46,528 nt of DNA from Clostridiales bacterium (GCA_015055625.1 SVHU01000019.1:1-46528), one strand, 5' to 3'; counted from the stretch's first letter, positions 8,051-16,873 are shown. Program-made: numbers and translations. Notes: generated by a model not told the origin, from the sequence alone.

Positions 8051-9640
8051 ATGATAATTAGATCACGCTCGGACTTAGGATATAGATTAACCCAAAGTTT
8101 TTCAAGAAACGAATGTAAATTCTACCGTCCCGAAATTGTTTGGACTGCAGATAAAAATAATTGGCCTGGGGATTGGGAAGGAAGAACAATTTTAGCTTTA
8201 GTAAGCCTTGCAAAAGCAACGGGAAAAGAGCCTTCGTATCTAGAAGGAATTTTGGACTTGCTTCCACAAAAACTGAACGCAAACGGATATATGGGAGAAA
8301 TCTATCCTAACGGAGCAATATCCGAACAACAGCTCGCAGGAAATAGCTGGTTGCTTAGGGGATTAATTGAATACACAATGTGGAAAAACACAAACAAGCT
8401 TCTTCCCATAATTGAAAGAATGATCAAAAATTTGTACCTTCCTGTAATAGCCGAGCTTGACAATTATTTTGTAGACGAATATGAAAAAGACGGCACGTAC
8501 TCGGGAACTATTATTGCGTCGCGTGGTAAATGGCTACTTTCTACCGATACAGGATGCGCCTTTATAAGTACGGACGGTATTTCTCAAGCATACGAACTTT
8601 TAGGCTGGGATGAACTTAAAACCTACGTTCTAAAAATGCGTGAAAAATTTATAACGGCAAACCTTTACGAAGGAAAATTCCAAACGCACGCTTCTCTTTC
8701 TTGCTCTCGTGGACTCTTGAGAATGTACAATCTAACGGGCGAGAAAAAGCTCTTAGATACTGCTATTACAACGTTTAATCTTTATAAAAGCAAAGGAATG
8801 ACCGAAAACTACTCTAACTGCAATCGATTTAACGTAGCCGTATGGACTGAACCTTGCTGTATGGTGGATTCGTATATGTGCTGTATAGAACTATATAAAA
8901 TCACCAAAGAACCCGAATATTTGGATCTTGCGCAAAAGATTTATTTTAATTCGCTTTCTCACTCTCAGCTTCCAAACGGTGGAATGGGACTAGAAACGTG
9001 CGTAGGACACCATAACTCGCCTATTTTGGGTTATAACCGCAATAAACAAACTGGTAAAATCTACGAAGCTTATTGGTGTTGTACAATGCGTGGAGGCGAC
9101 GGATTTGCCTACGTTTCACAAAATCAATGCCTAAAAGGTAGCGAAAACACATATACGTATGTTAATTTCTTTGACAACACGCTTTTTGACGACGAAATAA
9201 TTATTGACGAAAAAACGCAATATCCAGCTTTAGGCAAAACGGTTTTCAGTATTATTAACCCACTTGAAAAAGCAATAACTTTACAGTTCTTTATCCCATT
9301 TTATGCTAAAACTGTTGTTCTTAACGGCGAGAAAATCGATGTTAAAGATCAGTTCGTTACGTTTAACACCACAAAAAAGGAATGCGAGCTAACGCTTGAG
9401 TTTGACGTTCCTTTACTAAAAGTTGACGGTTCGGTTCTTGTTGGTTATCACAAATTTATGCACGGAAACGTACTTTTAGCGACAACTGAAAACGTAGACA
9501 AGATTGACAATCTAACACACGTTTCAGAATTTGAATACGTTGATAGCAAAGGAATAAAATTCGATCGCGTAGGAAACACAATCTATAAGGAAATGGAAGA
9601 GATCGATAGCACAGATTTAAGAGTACTTTTTTTAAGTTAG
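8051..9640 (+). CDS. GH127-family glycoside hydrolase (beta-L-arabinofuranosidase-like)
   Basis: 529 residues, an alpha/alpha-barrel followed by beta domains. GH127 enzymes remove beta-L-arabinofuranose using a zinc-bound cysteine as nucleophile. The zinc set is recognisable: E267-P-C269 in WTEPCC corresponds to Glu338/Cys340 of the HypBA1 enzyme and C343-C344 in YWCCTMRGG to Cys417/Cys418. No signal peptide, so it acts on imported sugars. It is shorter than HypBA1 (about 660) and the C-terminal beta part is reduced. GGAGGAATT precedes the ATG. The final G of its TAG stop is the first base of a MITE-like insertion. Activity on another sugar is possible since the clan is diverse. Confidence 0.82.
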   Translation: MIIRSRSDLGYRLTQSFSRNECKFYRPEIVWTADKNNWPGDWEGRTILALVSLAKATGKEPSYLEGILDLLPQKLNANGYMGEIYPNGAISEQQLAGNSWLLRGLIEYTMWKNTNKLLPIIERMIKNLYLPVIAELDNYFVDEYEKDGTYSGTIIASRGKWLLSTDTGCAFISTDGISQAYELLGWDELKTYVLKMREKFITANLYEGKFQTHASLSCSRGLLRMYNLTGEKKLLDTAITTFNLYKSKGMTENYSNCNRFNVAVWTEPCCMVDSYMCCIELYKITKEPEYLDLAQKIYFNSLSHSQLPNGGMGLETCVGHHNSPILGYNRNKQTGKIYEAYWCCTMRGGDGFAYVSQNQCLKGSENTYTYVNFFDNTLFDDEIIIDEKTQYPALGKTVFSIINPLEKAITLQFFIPFYAKTVVLNGEKIDVKDQFVTFNTTKKECELTLEFDVPLLKVDGSVLVGYHKFMHGNVLLATTENVDKIDNLTHVSEFEYVDSKGIKFDRVGNTIYKEMEEIDSTDLRVLFLS

Positions 9641-9812
9641 GCTATGTCACAAAATATGGTTGATTAGCCATAAGGCGATTTGACGAGAAAATCACAAGAA
9701 AGACAAGTATATTTACGAAGGCGCGTACCTGCAGGGTACGTAACTGAGTAAATTACGCTGTATTTCGTAGTGGGCTTTCCGTCCAAAATCAACCGTAGAT
9801 TGGGATAGAGCC
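9640..9812. mobile_element. 173-bp palindromic MITE-like insertion with 8-bp target duplication
   Basis: TTAAGTTA stands directly before (9632-9639) and after (9813-9820) the element. The ends are GGCTATGTC and GATAGAGCC, and the outer 26 bases match as inverted repeats at 20 positions, including GGTTGATT/AATCAACC. The interior is also an imperfect palindrome centred on CGTACC-TGCAG-GGTACG (9724-9740). There is no reading frame inside. GGCT ends and 8-bp duplications are usual for ISL3 or IS1595-type elements, so it is probably a non-autonomous derivative of such an IS (inference). Confidence 0.8.
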
Positions 9813-9830
9813 TTAAGTTAAAAGCATTAT

Positions 9831-9865
9831 AAAAACAGGCTAGCCATAATTGGTTAGCCTGTTTT
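9831..9865. terminator. Bidirectional terminator between GH127 and the TIM barrel
   Basis: AAAACAGGCTA pairs with TAGCCTGTTTT (with an inner CCA/TGG) and has T-rich tracts in both directions, serving the plus-strand GH127 gene and the minus-strand unit ending at 9880. Confidence 0.8.
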
Positions 9866-9879
9866 GTTTAGTTAGAAAT

Positions 9880-10722
9880 TTAGATTCCAAAAGTATTCTT
9901 AAGGTATTCTCTGCTTGCTTTTGCATCAGCAAGAGCATCGCCGTCATACCACTGGTCTTTTTCGTAGATAACGTATTCTACGTCGCTTTCTTTTACAGCT
10001 TCTACGATAGGAGCCCAGTTCTGAAGTCCCTGACCTAAGGGCATAAACTTAAACGCGTTTTCTTCCTTAGAAGGCTCTTTCTTAATCTCGTTACCGTTCT
10101 CGTCAATAAGCGCGTAAACGGTAGCCTTGTTGCCCTTTGCAAAGAAATCCTTGAAGTGGATAATTCCGCTACGCTTAGCGTATTTGTTTACGTACTTAAC
10201 GGGATCTTCTCCGCCGTACTTAACCCAGCAAAGGTCAAGCTCGGTCATAAGCAAATCTTGCTCTACGTCGTCGTAAAGACGGTCCAAAACGTACTTATCG
10301 CCCACTTTATCAAACTCGAAGTCATGGTTGTGGTAGCACTGAGTAATGCCGTTTTCCTTAAGCATAGCGCCTACCTTTTTAACGTTCTCAACAAACTTTG
10401 CATACTGCTCTTCGTTGTGGAAAACGTCCTTGTTCATCCAAGGAATAACGCTGTACTTAACGCCGATAACCTTAAGATATTCTACAAGCGCCTTTCCATC
10501 CTCTTCTCTAAGGTAAGGATCAATACCCTGATGAACGGAAATTGCGGTAAGACCGTACTTATCAAGCATAGCTTTTACGTCTTCAGCCTTTTTATCGAAA
10601 AATCCTGCAAACTCTACGTACTTAAAGCCCATTTCAGCAACCTTTTTAAGAGTTGCGTCCATGTCCTTTTTCATTTCGTCACGCAAAGAGTACAACTGAA
10701 TTCCTACTTTTAAGTTTTGCAT
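9880..10722 (-). CDS. Xylose-isomerase-like TIM-barrel protein
   Basis: 280 residues, same fold and same start (VGIQLYSLRDEM) as the protein at 7036. Active-site motifs are YHNHDFEF (130-137), ELDLCW (161-166), HFKD (189-192) and a late YEKDQW glutamate. A 20-residue insertion (about 196-215) follows the HFKD strand and is absent from the 7036 protein. It lies 11 bases after the Gfo/Idh/MocA gene at 10734, so oxidoreductase and TIM barrel are surely co-expressed. This pairing is known from inositol and 3-keto-glycoside pathways, where the dehydrogenase makes a keto sugar and the TIM barrel isomerises, dehydrates or cleaves it. The exact substrate is unknown. Confidence 0.87.
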   Translation of the reverse strand: MQNLKVGIQLYSLRDEMKKDMDATLKKVAEMGFKYVEFAGFFDKKAEDVKAMLDKYGLTAISVHQGIDPYLREEDGKALVEYLKVIGVKYSVIPWMNKDVFHNEEQYAKFVENVKKVGAMLKENGITQCYHNHDFEFDKVGDKYVLDRLYDDVEQDLLMTELDLCWVKYGGEDPVKYVNKYAKRSGIIHFKDFFAKGNKATVYALIDENGNEIKKEPSKEENAFKFMPLGQGLQNWAPIVEAVKESDVEYVIYEKDQWYDGDALADAKASREYLKNTFGI

Positions 10723-10733
10723 TTCTCTTCTCC

Positions 10734-11915
10734 TTAGATTTCGGGGATATCGATTTCAACTTCTTTACCAGCCTTAGAAGACTTGATAATTCCGTCGATA
10801 ATAGCCTGATTGATAATGATCTGCTCGGTGGGAACGGGAGCTTTTCCGCCCTCTTCGATAGCCTTTAAGAACGCTCTGATCTTAGCGTGGAAGTTGCCCT
10901 CTTTAAGGGGAGGAAGAACGGGAACCTCGGTGCAAACCTGGCTTCCTGCAACTTCGGAGTAAATCTTCATAGGACCGCCAATAGATCCGTTCCAGCACTC
11001 GGTAGAGGGAACGCGAACAGAGCCCTTTGTACCCATAATGATGGTATCTCCGCTGGTGTCAAGGTTCATAGCCCAAGCAATTCTGAAGTCGAGCATAATT
11101 CCGCCTTCAAGTCTGATAAAGCCTGCTGCGAAATCTTCTACGCCAAAAGCATCAGCATATTCGGGATGGTTTCTATCCTTAAATCCGATATAGTCGTGAT
11201 CTTTTCCAAAATAATCGGAAACGTAACCTGTAACGGTTAAGGGCTTGGGATAGCCGATAGCGTTGAGTACCATATCAAGCGAATAGCATCCGATATCACC
11301 CATTGCGCCAATTCCTGCGGTTTCGTCAGCAATAAAGGAAGTACCGAAAGGAACAGGAATACCTCTTCTTCTACCACCACCAGTCTGGATGTAGTAGATC
11401 TTTCCAAGAACTCCGCTCTCGCAAATAGCCTTAAGCTTCTTCATGTTTGGATCCATACGGGGCTGGAAGCCGATGGTAAGAACCTTACCGGACTTCTTTT
11501 CTGCCTTGCGCATTTCAACAGCTTCCTCAAGTGTTACGCACATGGGCTTTTCGCAAATAACGTTAAGACCTGCGTTAAGAGCGTAAATAGAGCACTCTGC
11601 GTGAGTTCTGTTATAAGTAGAAACGATTACACCGTCAAGGTTGTCCTTTTCAGCATCGATAAGCTCTTTGTGAGAGGGATAGTACTTAACCTTGCCTTCC
11701 CAGCCCCACTTTTGAGCGAACTTTTCAGCTTTTCCGTCTACAAGATCAGCAAGAGCGATAACTTCTACGTCGTCCATCTTGTTGATGTCGTTAGCGTACG
11801 CGTCTGCAATCCAACCGGTACCGATAATAGCGAGCTTGAAAACTCTGCTGGACTTTTTGTCTTCGCCTTGAACAACTTTGAAATCGTCCAAAATATTCTT
11901 CTTTTCTTCTGCCAT
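10734..11915 (-). CDS. Gfo/Idh/MocA-family oxidoreductase, paralogue A
   Basis: NAD(P)-dependent sugar or inositol dehydrogenase, 393 residues. The Rossmann motif LAIIGTGWIADAYA follows an unusual 30-residue N-terminal extension (MAEEKKNILDDF...). CEKPM carries the conserved lysine. The second catalytic motif is GDIGCYSLD, with Tyr where many members have His, as in glucose-fructose oxidoreductase. The start at 11915 follows GGAGG by eight bases; a TTG five codons upstream overlaps that site and is unlikely. It is about 85% identical by eye to the gene at 12173, including the extension. It heads a two-gene unit with a TIM barrel. Confidence 0.92.
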   Translation of the reverse strand: MAEEKKNILDDFKVVQGEDKKSSRVFKLAIIGTGWIADAYANDINKMDDVEVIALADLVDGKAEKFAQKWGWEGKVKYYPSHKELIDAEKDNLDGVIVSTYNRTHAECSIYALNAGLNVICEKPMCVTLEEAVEMRKAEKKSGKVLTIGFQPRMDPNMKKLKAICESGVLGKIYYIQTGGGRRRGIPVPFGTSFIADETAGIGAMGDIGCYSLDMVLNAIGYPKPLTVTGYVSDYFGKDHDYIGFKDRNHPEYADAFGVEDFAAGFIRLEGGIMLDFRIAWAMNLDTSGDTIIMGTKGSVRVPSTECWNGSIGGPMKIYSEVAGSQVCTEVPVLPPLKEGNFHAKIRAFLKAIEEGGKAPVPTEQIIINQAIIDGIIKSSKAGKEVEIDIPEI

Positions 11916-11960
11916 TTTATTTTCCTCCAATATATTCTCAAAATTTAGTGGCTATAAATA

Positions 11961-11989
11961 ATTATACACTATATAAAAGTAAGTTGCAA
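11961..11989 (-). promoter_or_regulatory. Promoter for paralogue A and its TIM barrel
   Basis: TTGCAA (11989-11984), 17 bases, TATAAT (11966-11961) on the minus strand. Confidence 0.7.
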
Positions 11990-12120
11990 GTGTATTTTCA
12001 ATTTTTTTTATTACTTTTTAGCACAATATTCTCAACTATTGCTCATAGACAAGCTAATATAAGAGCTTTCTTTAACAAGTTTGGCTTTATAACGCGATTA
12101 CATTCTCAATTACACAACTA

Positions 12121-12166
12121 AAAAAACTCCAAAGCCTACCGCAATTCTGATACGCTTTGGAGCTTT
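12121..12166 (-). terminator. Terminator of paralogue B
   Basis: CTCCAAAGC (12127-12135) pairs with GCTTTGGAG (12154-12162); an A-run at 12121 gives the U-tract in the minus direction. It separates the two duplicated oxidoreductase units. Confidence 0.8.
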
Positions 12167-12172
12167 GTTTTA

Positions 12173-13354
12173 TTAAATTTCGGGAATATATATTTGCACT
12201 TCTTTGCCAAGCTTAGACGACTTGATAATTCCGTCGATAATAGCCTGATTAATAATAATTTCATCTGTCGGAATTGGCGCTTTTCCGCCCTCTTCGGTAG
12301 CTTTTAAGAAAGCTCTGATCTTTGCGTTGAAGTTACCCTCTTTAAGGGGAGGAAGTAAGGGAATTTCGGTACAAACCTGACTGCCCGCAACCTCGGAATA
12401 TATCTTCATAGGACCGCCAACCGAGCCATTCCAGCACTCTGTCGAGGGGATTCTTAACGAGCCTTTCGTTCCCATAATTATGGTATCTCCGCTAGTATCG
12501 AGGTTCATTGCCCACGAAATTCTAAAGTCGAGAATTATTCCACCCTCAAGCCTGATAAAACCTGCCGCAAAATCCTCTACCCCAAACATATCCGCCCACT
12601 CAGGCTTATTATTGTTTTGATAAGCAACGTAAGAGGGATCTTTTCCAAAATAGTCGGAAACGTAGCCTGTAACGGTAAGGGGCTTGGGATAGCCGATAGC
12701 TTTTAACACCATATCAAGCGAATAACATCCGATATCACCCATTGCGCCAATGCCTGCGGTGCTATCCTGGATAAAGGAAGTTCTTCCCACGCCTACGGGG
12801 ATACCTCTTCTACGTCCGCCACCAGTTTGAATATAATAAATCTTGCCAAGCACTCCGCTTTCGCAAATTTGTCTAATCTTTTGCATATTAGGATCCATAC
12901 GAGGCTGAAAACCAATGGTAAGAATCTTGCCAGATTTCTTTTCAGCCTTGCGCATTTCAACAGCTTCCTCAAGCGTTACACTCATGGGCTTTTCACAAAT
13001 AACGTGAAGTCCTGCCTCAAGCGCATAGATACAACACTCAGCATGAGTTCTATTATAGGTTGCAACGATTATTCCATCAAGGTTGTCCTTTTCAGCGTCG
13101 ATAAGCTCTTTGTGAGAAGGATAAAAATTAATATCCGACCAGCCGTACTTTTGAGCGAAAGCTTGAGCCTTACCCTCTACAAGATCGGCAAGCGCAACAA
13201 CTTTAACGTCGTCCATTTTGTTTATCTCGTTAGCGTACGCGCCGGCAATTCCGCCCGTTCCGATTATTGCAAGCTTGAAAACCTTGCCAAACTTTTTAGC
13301 TTCGCTCTGAACAACCTTAAAGTCGTCCAAAATATTCTTCTTTTCTTCTGCCAT
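12173..13354 (-). CDS. Gfo/Idh/MocA-family oxidoreductase, paralogue B
   Basis: 393 residues, the same length as paralogue A and near-identical over most of the protein, including the N-terminal extension, LAIIGTGGIAGAYA, CEKPM and GDIGCYSLD. Differences cluster in the dinucleotide loop (GGIAGAYANE against GWIADAYAND), the stretch after KYGWSD, and the segment around RTSFIQDSTAGIG, which may change cofactor or substrate preference. GGGAGAAAGATAAA precedes the ATG. It follows the GDPD-family gene by 32 bases and ends at its own terminator, so the tandem copies now sit in two different transcription units. Confidence 0.92.
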   Translation of the reverse strand: MAEEKKNILDDFKVVQSEAKKFGKVFKLAIIGTGGIAGAYANEINKMDDVKVVALADLVEGKAQAFAQKYGWSDINFYPSHKELIDAEKDNLDGIIVATYNRTHAECCIYALEAGLHVICEKPMSVTLEEAVEMRKAEKKSGKILTIGFQPRMDPNMQKIRQICESGVLGKIYYIQTGGGRRRGIPVGVGRTSFIQDSTAGIGAMGDIGCYSLDMVLKAIGYPKPLTVTGYVSDYFGKDPSYVAYQNNNKPEWADMFGVEDFAAGFIRLEGGIILDFRISWAMNLDTSGDTIIMGTKGSLRIPSTECWNGSVGGPMKIYSEVAGSQVCTEIPLLPPLKEGNFNAKIRAFLKATEEGGKAPIPTDEIIINQAIIDGIIKSSKLGKEVQIYIPEI

Positions 13355-13386
13355 TTTATCTTTCTCCCTTAATCTTTATTTTTATT

Positions 13387-14217
13387 CTACTTAGAAAGCT
13401 TTCTTGCTCCTATTTTGTCCAAAATCTTTCCACACTCGTAAGGATCATCGCACGTAAAACCAATTGCGCCGTACGAGAATGCTTCCTTATAATGCTCCTC
13501 GTTTACATCCCAGCTCCAGTACACACAAGGCTTGATATCCATAAACGCAAACTGCGTAAACTTATCCTTTTCAACAACGGGATGAGAAGGCTTGTAGTGC
13601 TCTCCGTCCATTGTAAAAACATCACAGAAAAGACAAACTTCGTCGTAATACTTGTAAGGATCGTCGTTTTGCCAACCGAGCATTTTTTGCTTAGGGTAAA
13701 AGCCGTGAATAGTTATTTCCTCACGTGGGTGCTTGTGTCTAAGCCAAGCGCAAATACCAGTAGAGAAAGTGATGATAGTAAGTCTATCCTTGCCCCACAC
13801 GCCGTACTTTTTACAAAGCGCGATAGTCTTTTCACAACTTGCATACGCAAAAGCGCCTGCGTCTTCGGGATAGTCCTTAAGCTCGAGCAACACCTTGATA
13901 TCGGGGCGTGTTGACATAAGCTGTAAAAACTCTTCGAGAGTGGGCACTTTAACTCCGGGATAGCCAAATTTTACTCCAGCATCAGCTTCTCTAACCTGTG
14001 CAAGAGTAAGATTTTTAATTACACCCATTTTATCGGTAGTTCTGTCCAAGCTCCCATCGTGAATAACCACAATCTCGTTATCCTTAGTCATTCTTACGTC
14101 CATTTCGATACTGTCAATATCAAGTTTGAGCGCTTCTTCAAATGCAAGCATTGTGTTTTCGGGGAACTTTGCTCTATAACCTCTATGCGCAGTAAGCGTT
14201 ACCTTTGTATCCATCAT
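13387..14217 (-). CDS. Glycerophosphodiester phosphodiesterase family protein
   Basis: 276 residues, GDPD TIM barrel. The active-site set is complete: AHRGYRAKFPENT (His-Arg and Glu near the start), SIEMDVRMTKD (Glu and Asp metal ligands) and IHDGSLDRTT (second His). LLELK carries the late glutamate. The family splits glycerophosphodiesters to glycerol-3-phosphate and an alcohol, but members placed among sugar dehydrogenases may use other phosphodiesters. There is no signal peptide. AAGGAG precedes the ATG at 14217; a second ATG follows directly. It is the first gene of a unit with paralogue B. Confidence 0.9.
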   Translation of the reverse strand: MMDTKVTLTAHRGYRAKFPENTMLAFEEALKLDIDSIEMDVRMTKDNEIVVIHDGSLDRTTDKMGVIKNLTLAQVREADAGVKFGYPGVKVPTLEEFLQLMSTRPDIKVLLELKDYPEDAGAFAYASCEKTIALCKKYGVWGKDRLTIITFSTGICAWLRHKHPREEITIHGFYPKQKMLGWQNDDPYKYYDEVCLFCDVFTMDGEHYKPSHPVVEKDKFTQFAFMDIKPCVYWSWDVNEEHYKEAFSYGAIGFTCDDPYECGKILDKIGARKLSK

Positions 14218-14247
14218 TTTTACTCCTTAGAAATTATTTACCGTTAA

Positions 14248-14276
14248 ATTATAACACTGCAAAATACGATAGTCAA
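14248..14276 (-). promoter_or_regulatory. Promoter for the GDPD - paralogue B unit
   Basis: TTGACT (14276-14271), 17 bases, TATAAT (14253-14248) on the minus strand. Confidence 0.75.
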
Positions 14277-14314
14277 TAATATTTTCAAAATATTAAAAAC
14301 TTTTCCGTTTTTGC

Positions 14315-14343
14315 TTGATATAACGTTGCTTTTCCTGTATAAT
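14315..14343 (+). promoter_or_regulatory. Promoter that places the start site at the ATG of the next gene
   Basis: TTGATA (14315-14320), 17 bases, TATAAT (14338-14343). The usual start point, seven bases after the -10, is the A of the ATG at 14350. Confidence 0.7.
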
Positions 14344-14349
14344 TAAATT

Positions 14350-14802
14350 ATGATAAAAAATAATATTACAATTTATTCCGCTACCCTTAAAGCTAAAACT
14401 GAGCTTGAAAAAAGCGGTTTAACTTTAGCCATAACGAACGGCAAAACAGTTCACACGTCCACTGCTCGTGGAGTACGACCACTACTCGATTTGTACGAAA
14501 ATCACACAAACGTATCGGGATTTTGCGCATGCGACAAGGTTGTAGGTAAGGGCGCAAGCGTATTGTACGTGCTACTTAAAGTCAAGCAAGTATACGCTCT
14601 TACTGCAAGTAAAATCGCAATAAAAATGCTTAACGACAACGGAATTTCCGTACTTTGCGAAAACGAGGTAGAACGCATACTAAACCGCGACAAAACGGGC
14701 TTTTGTCCGATAGAGAGCGCTGTTCAAAACGAAGACAACCCACAAAGAGCGCTGGAAAAAATTTATGAGGCTTTAGAAAAATTAAAGGAGAAAGGTAAAT
14801 GA
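14350..14802 (+). CDS. DUF1893 domain protein, probably from a leaderless mRNA
   Basis: 150 residues matching the DUF1893 family (cytidine-deaminase-like fold, function unknown): LTLAITNGKTVHTSTARGVRPLLDL, then DKVVGKGASVLYVLLKVKQVYA. The final 35 residues are helical. The family's usual deaminase zinc ligands are not evident. No ribosome binding site precedes the ATG and no other in-frame ATG occurs near the N-terminus; with the promoter ending six bases upstream, translation is probably leaderless. Its end overlaps the aldo/keto reductase start by four bases (ATGA), so the two are coupled. Confidence 0.82.
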   Translation: MIKNNITIYSATLKAKTELEKSGLTLAITNGKTVHTSTARGVRPLLDLYENHTNVSGFCACDKVVGKGASVLYVLLKVKQVYALTASKIAIKMLNDNGISVLCENEVERILNRDKTGFCPIESAVQNEDNPQRALEKIYEALEKLKEKGK

Positions 14803-15941
14803 TTTACAAACAATTTCAGGACTTACAGTTGTCCGCTTTAGGATTAGGAACAATGCGCTTGCCCATAATTGATGGCAACAGCGCAAATATCGATATGGAA
14901 AAGAGCGCGGAGCTTGTCGATTACGCTATCAAAAACGGCGTAAACTATTTTGACACCGCATGGGGATATCATCACGGCAACTCAGAGTCTGCTATGGGTG
15001 AACTTTTGTCTAAGTACCCGAGGGATAGTTTTTATCTTGCAACCAAATTCCCAGGCTATGACCCTCAAACCATTATGAAAAAGGAAGAAGTTTTTGAAAC
15101 CCAGCTTAAAAAATTAAAAACCGACTACTTTGATTTCTATCTTTTCCACAATCTTTGCGACGTGAACTTTGACTACTATATGGACGAGGAAAAAAAATAC
15201 GGCTTGTTCGAATATCTTATGCAAAAAAAGGCAGAGGGCAAAATTCGCCACCTCGGTTTTTCGGTGCACGCCAATAACGAAATGACTGAAAAGTTTTTGG
15301 ATAAGTACGGCAAATATATGGAGTTTTGCCAAATTCAGCTTAACTGGTTGGATTATAGTTTCCAGGACGCTAAGGGCAAATTGGAAATGCTGAAAAAACG
15401 CAATATCCCCGTATTCGTTATGGAACCCGTCCGTGGCGGAAGACTGGTTAAGCTTGACAGCGACAAGGAAGAAGTTTTACGCAAGCTAAGACCTGACGCT
15501 TCTATGCCCGAGTGGGCGTTCAGATACATTCAGTCGTTCGACGAGGTGTGCGTTACACTTTCTGGAATGTCAAACATGGAACAGCTTAGCGAAAACATAA
15601 ATGTTTTCAGCGAGGATAAGCGCACCACGAAAGAGGAAAATGACGTCCTCTATGCTTTTGCAAGCGATATGATGAAAAACACCGTACCCTGTACCGAGTG
15701 CAGATACTGTACCGAGTATTGCCCACAACAGCTCGACATTCCCGACCTTCTCGACCACTACAACGAGCTTACCTTTGCGCGCGGAGGTTTTTCGGTAAAA
15801 TCCTTGGAGTTTATCCCCGAAGATAAACGTCCCGACAAGTGTATAGGATGCAGAAGTTGCGAAAACGTTTGCCCACAAAAAATCAAGATATCCGAAGTAT
15901 TAGCCACCTTTAATGACATTATCGAAAAGGCAACAAAATAA
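14799..15941 (+). CDS. Aldo/keto reductase with two C-terminal 4Fe-4S clusters
   Basis: 380 residues. Residues 1-275 are an aldo/keto reductase barrel with LGLGTMRLP, the catalytic Asp52 and Tyr57 in YFDTAWGYHHG, Lys83 and a histidine in FYLFHN. The C-terminus has CTECRYCTEYCP and CIGCRSCENVCP, two four-cysteine clusters of ferredoxin type. This form is common in Clostridia and probably couples reduction of an aldehyde or keto sugar to ferredoxin or flavin rather than NADPH alone (inference). AAAGGAGAAAGGTAA precedes the start. Overlap with DUF1893 points to a shared role. Confidence 0.92.
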   Translation: MIYKQFQDLQLSALGLGTMRLPIIDGNSANIDMEKSAELVDYAIKNGVNYFDTAWGYHHGNSESAMGELLSKYPRDSFYLATKFPGYDPQTIMKKEEVFETQLKKLKTDYFDFYLFHNLCDVNFDYYMDEEKKYGLFEYLMQKKAEGKIRHLGFSVHANNEMTEKFLDKYGKYMEFCQIQLNWLDYSFQDAKGKLEMLKKRNIPVFVMEPVRGGRLVKLDSDKEEVLRKLRPDASMPEWAFRYIQSFDEVCVTLSGMSNMEQLSENINVFSEDKRTTKEENDVLYAFASDMMKNTVPCTECRYCTEYCPQQLDIPDLLDHYNELTFARGGFSVKSLEFIPEDKRPDKCIGCRSCENVCPQKIKISEVLATFNDIIEKATK

Positions 15942-15947
15942 TAAAAC

Positions 15948-15989
15948 AAATCACACTACGCAAAATCTCATATACGTAGTGTGATTTTT
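15948..15989 (+). terminator. Terminator of the DUF1893 - aldo/keto reductase unit
   Basis: AAATCACACTACG and CGTAGTGTGATTT form a perfect 13-bp stem followed by Ts; it may also end the minus-strand gene at 16006. Confidence 0.87.
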
Positions 15990-16005
15990 ATGTCATTTAT
16001 CTAAA

Positions 16006-16851
16006 TTAATCAACATCAATTTCTATGCCGTCGTAAGCTACTATTATATCAGTGCCATTGTAAATCTGCTCAATTTTATCGTGAGTTTCCGCTTTGTTGT
16101 GAGTAAAGTGCGTTGCCACAAACTTTGTGTTTATTTTTACCACCCCACGGCTGATAAGCTCGGTTTTTAGCATTTTATTTTCCTCAAAGCCCATGTGATA
16201 AACGTATTCTCCCACGGGCGCATAACCCATAGTCGCGTCCATAACCACGCAATCAAAAACGTAATTTTTCGAGCTTAGATAATCAAGGTTCTCCTTTGCA
16301 GGATATCCGCTATCAATGAGATACAAAACATTGACCTTACCGTCGCTGATAACGTAGTTAAGTGAATTAAGCTGAGGAGCGTGCTCCGCCTTTAGCGCAG
16401 TAACCGTATACCTACCCACCTTTTCAGTTTGCTTGTCCGCCATTTTTACAAACCCGATATTACTTCTTATCGTAGCGTCAATTCCGTACGGAGCGATAAC
16501 CGCGTCAAAAATCCGCTCCAAACCGTCCGATCCATAAAAGAACGTTTTTTCGTACTTTAGGTTATGCGCAAACAAGCTTCCCCTACACACAAGAGATATG
16601 GGAGCAAAGTGATCGGAGTGCGGATGAGTAATAAGAAAGTTCTGAATTTTGCCAAGGTTTACTCCGTACTTCATACAATGCGCGTCGGTATCCACGGGAA
16701 AATCTATAACCAAATCGTCGTTTATGAGCGCCTGATGCAACGAGCGTAAGCTCTTACCGCCCACTCTTCTCGCTTCTTCGCAATGCTCGCAAGTACAAAA
16801 CGTTGCAGGAAATCCCTCGCCTCCGCCTGAGCCTAAAATCTTAATCTTCAT
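16006..16851 (-). CDS. PhnP-like metallo-beta-lactamase-fold hydrolase
   Basis: 281 residues. HPHSDH (76-81) is the two-metal HxHxDH motif, and CTCEHC (19, 21, 24) matches the extra zinc site of PhnP, a phosphodiesterase acting on cyclic ribose phosphates. The opening KIKILGSGGGEGFPATFC is also PhnP-like. The C-terminal half (YAPVGEYVYHMGFEENKM...) departs from E. coli PhnP, and no phn genes are present, so the substrate is uncertain. It comes after the degV terminator and has no clear promoter of its own; read-through from the degV unit may supply it. AAGGAGAAAATAT precedes the start. Confidence 0.85.
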   Translation of the reverse strand: MKIKILGSGGGEGFPATFCTCEHCEEARRVGGKSLRSLHQALINDDLVIDFPVDTDAHCMKYGVNLGKIQNFLITHPHSDHFAPISLVCRGSLFAHNLKYEKTFFYGSDGLERIFDAVIAPYGIDATIRSNIGFVKMADKQTEKVGRYTVTALKAEHAPQLNSLNYVISDGKVNVLYLIDSGYPAKENLDYLSSKNYVFDCVVMDATMGYAPVGEYVYHMGFEENKMLKTELISRGVVKINTKFVATHFTHNKAETHDKIEQIYNGTDIIVAYDGIEIDVD

Positions 16852-16873
16852 ATATTTTCTCCTTGAAAATCAC

